The position numbers and the translations under genes are program-made. Under the pieces are notes generated by a model. The model saw only the letters and a program-made list of their open reading frames with translations, was not told where the DNA came from and searched no databases. This document shows, in pieces, positions 5,301 to 6,023 of a DNA stretch of 6,023 bases (position 1 is the stretch's first letter; each line of letters begins with the position of its first letter). The stretch is from Salinisphaera sp. UBA6602. Its GTDB lineage: Bacteria; Pseudomonadota; Gammaproteobacteria; Nevskiales; Salinisphaeraceae. The stretch spans positions 1 through 6,023 of the forward strand of contig DJIE01000229.1 of assembly GCA_002433465.1 (NCBI GenBank), in the 5' to 3' direction.

Positions 5301-6023
5301 GTTGCTCGGCCTGGCGACGGATACCGGCGACCAGATTGGCCGCCGACTGTTTGCCGTCGACGTTGCGCTGGTGGAACACCAGACCGCTTTCGGCCACGTC
5401 CACACCGAAGCGCTCGTTGAGCAACAGCGTCATACGCTCGCGATAGGCGGCCGAGCCACGCTCCGGCGTGAGCGGCATGAGCACGTAGATCAGCTTCGAG
5501 TCGTGGCCCAGATCGGTGGTCCAGGCGTAATCGAGCGCGCGCAGCTGCTCGTAGATGAGATCGGCGAGCGTCGCACTGCTGACGTCGTCGATATGCCCCG
5601 GCACCTCGAACGCCACCAGAAGCGAGCTCAGTTTGTAGCGCGCCGCATAACGCGACCAGCGCTTGAGCCGCTGCTCGAACTGGAAGCGGGCCAGCTCGGC
5701 ATCGGCCGGGGTACGGGCATAGGCCTCGGTGATGATGTCGCCCAGATTGCCGCCCAGCACGGACAGCAGATGCAGGTTGCCGCGTTCGAACTCGACGAAC
5801 GGCATTTCCGAGACCGTCACGATCGCCCAGATCTTGTCGTTGACGTCGATCAGCGGAATCACGGCCAGCAGCGGCTGGGCGCGGTTCTGCAGTTCGACCT
5901 CCATCTCGCTCTTCAGGCTGATCATGCAGCGCTGTTCGATACAGGCCTGCACCATCGGATCGCTGGCGATATCCCGATCGGCCGGCCGGCCGCCGATAAA
6001 CGCCAGCGGCTCCCGCTCGACCC
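5287..6023 (-). CDS. pelD: PelD, c-di-GMP receptor of Pel synthesis (partial; N-terminus beyond the window)
   Basis: PelD binds c-di-GMP on the cytoplasmic face of the inner membrane and switches on Pel production. The last 244 codons plus stop are present; the reading frame stays open to the window edge, so the N-terminal membrane spans (about 200 residues by comparison with the 455-residue P. aeruginosa protein) are missing. A GAF-domain portion ends with LLAVIPLIDVNDKIWAIVTV and the helix FERGNLHLLSVLGG. A degenerate GGDEF domain follows (from about 5680 to the end). It has no GGDEF catalytic motif but keeps the inhibitory-site RxxD as RALD (codons 5541-5530) and an arginine exactly 35 residues later (codon 5436-5434). 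This is the same spacing as R367, D370 and R402 of P. aeruginosa PelD. The 3' end overlaps pelE. Confidence 0.95.
   Translation of the reverse strand, partial: VEREPLAFIGGRPADRDIASDPMVQACIEQRCMISLKSEMEVELQNRAQPLLAVIPLIDVNDKIWAIVTVSEMPFVEFERGNLHLLSVLGGNLGDIITEAYARTPADAELARFQFEQRLKRWSRYAARYKLSSLLVAFEVPGHIDDVSSATLADLIYEQLRALDYAWTTDLGHDSKLIYVLMPLTPERGSAAYRERMTLLLNERFGVDVAESGLVFHQRNVDGKQSAANLVAGIRRQAEQHAPA

Noticed and set aside
5301..5405. A longer PelE start adding 35 residues
   Set aside because: The added peptide is the out-of-frame reading of pelD, and the usual PelE length is reached from the ATG at 5300.

Overview
The window is GC-rich proteobacterial chromosome. It carries the 3' half of a Pel exopolysaccharide operon on the minus strand (pelD, cut by the window edge, then pelE, pelF and pelG). 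Immediately beyond the operon lies a complete IS110-family insertion sequence on the plus strand, so element and operon transcribe towards each other. The protein sequences resemble those of Pseudomonas-type Pel loci, and a gammaproteobacterium (or a betaproteobacterium) is likely, but I cannot name the genus from sequence alone.

Layout. Positions 1-30 are a REP-like palindrome. Positions 31-1281 are the insertion sequence: a roughly 240-base non-coding left end that folds as a bridge RNA, a 329-residue DEDD/serine recombinase (275-1264), and a right end of only 17 bases after the stop codon. Positions 1282-1340 are flanking DNA with a very stable GC hairpin just past pelG. Positions 1341-6023 are pelG, pelF, pelE and partial pelD, read right to left with overlapping or nearly touching genes.

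The main result is that the bridge RNA can be read against its own integration site. The left target guide (94-103) repeats the ten bases that end at the left core CT (23-32). The right target guide (125-130) is complementary, with one G-U pair, to the right core CT and the next four flanking bases (1280-1285). The left donor guide (169-176) repeats the last eight bases of the element before the right core (1272-1279). Five bases (215-219) are complementary to the left core and first three element bases (31-35). These independent matches fix both element ends without a comparison genome and explain why the element sits beside the palindrome. Joining the ends also places a -35-like and a -10-like box 17 bp apart, positioned to start the bridge RNA at its first stem.

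The Pel genes work together at the inner membrane. PelD senses c-di-GMP, and its degenerate GGDEF domain keeps the RxxD motif plus a second arginine 35 residues on. PelE is a membrane-anchored helical-repeat partner, PelF is the cytoplasmic glycosyltransferase and PelG is the multi-pass transporter-like subunit. The insertion lies outside the operon, downstream of the last gene, and does not interrupt any Pel gene.
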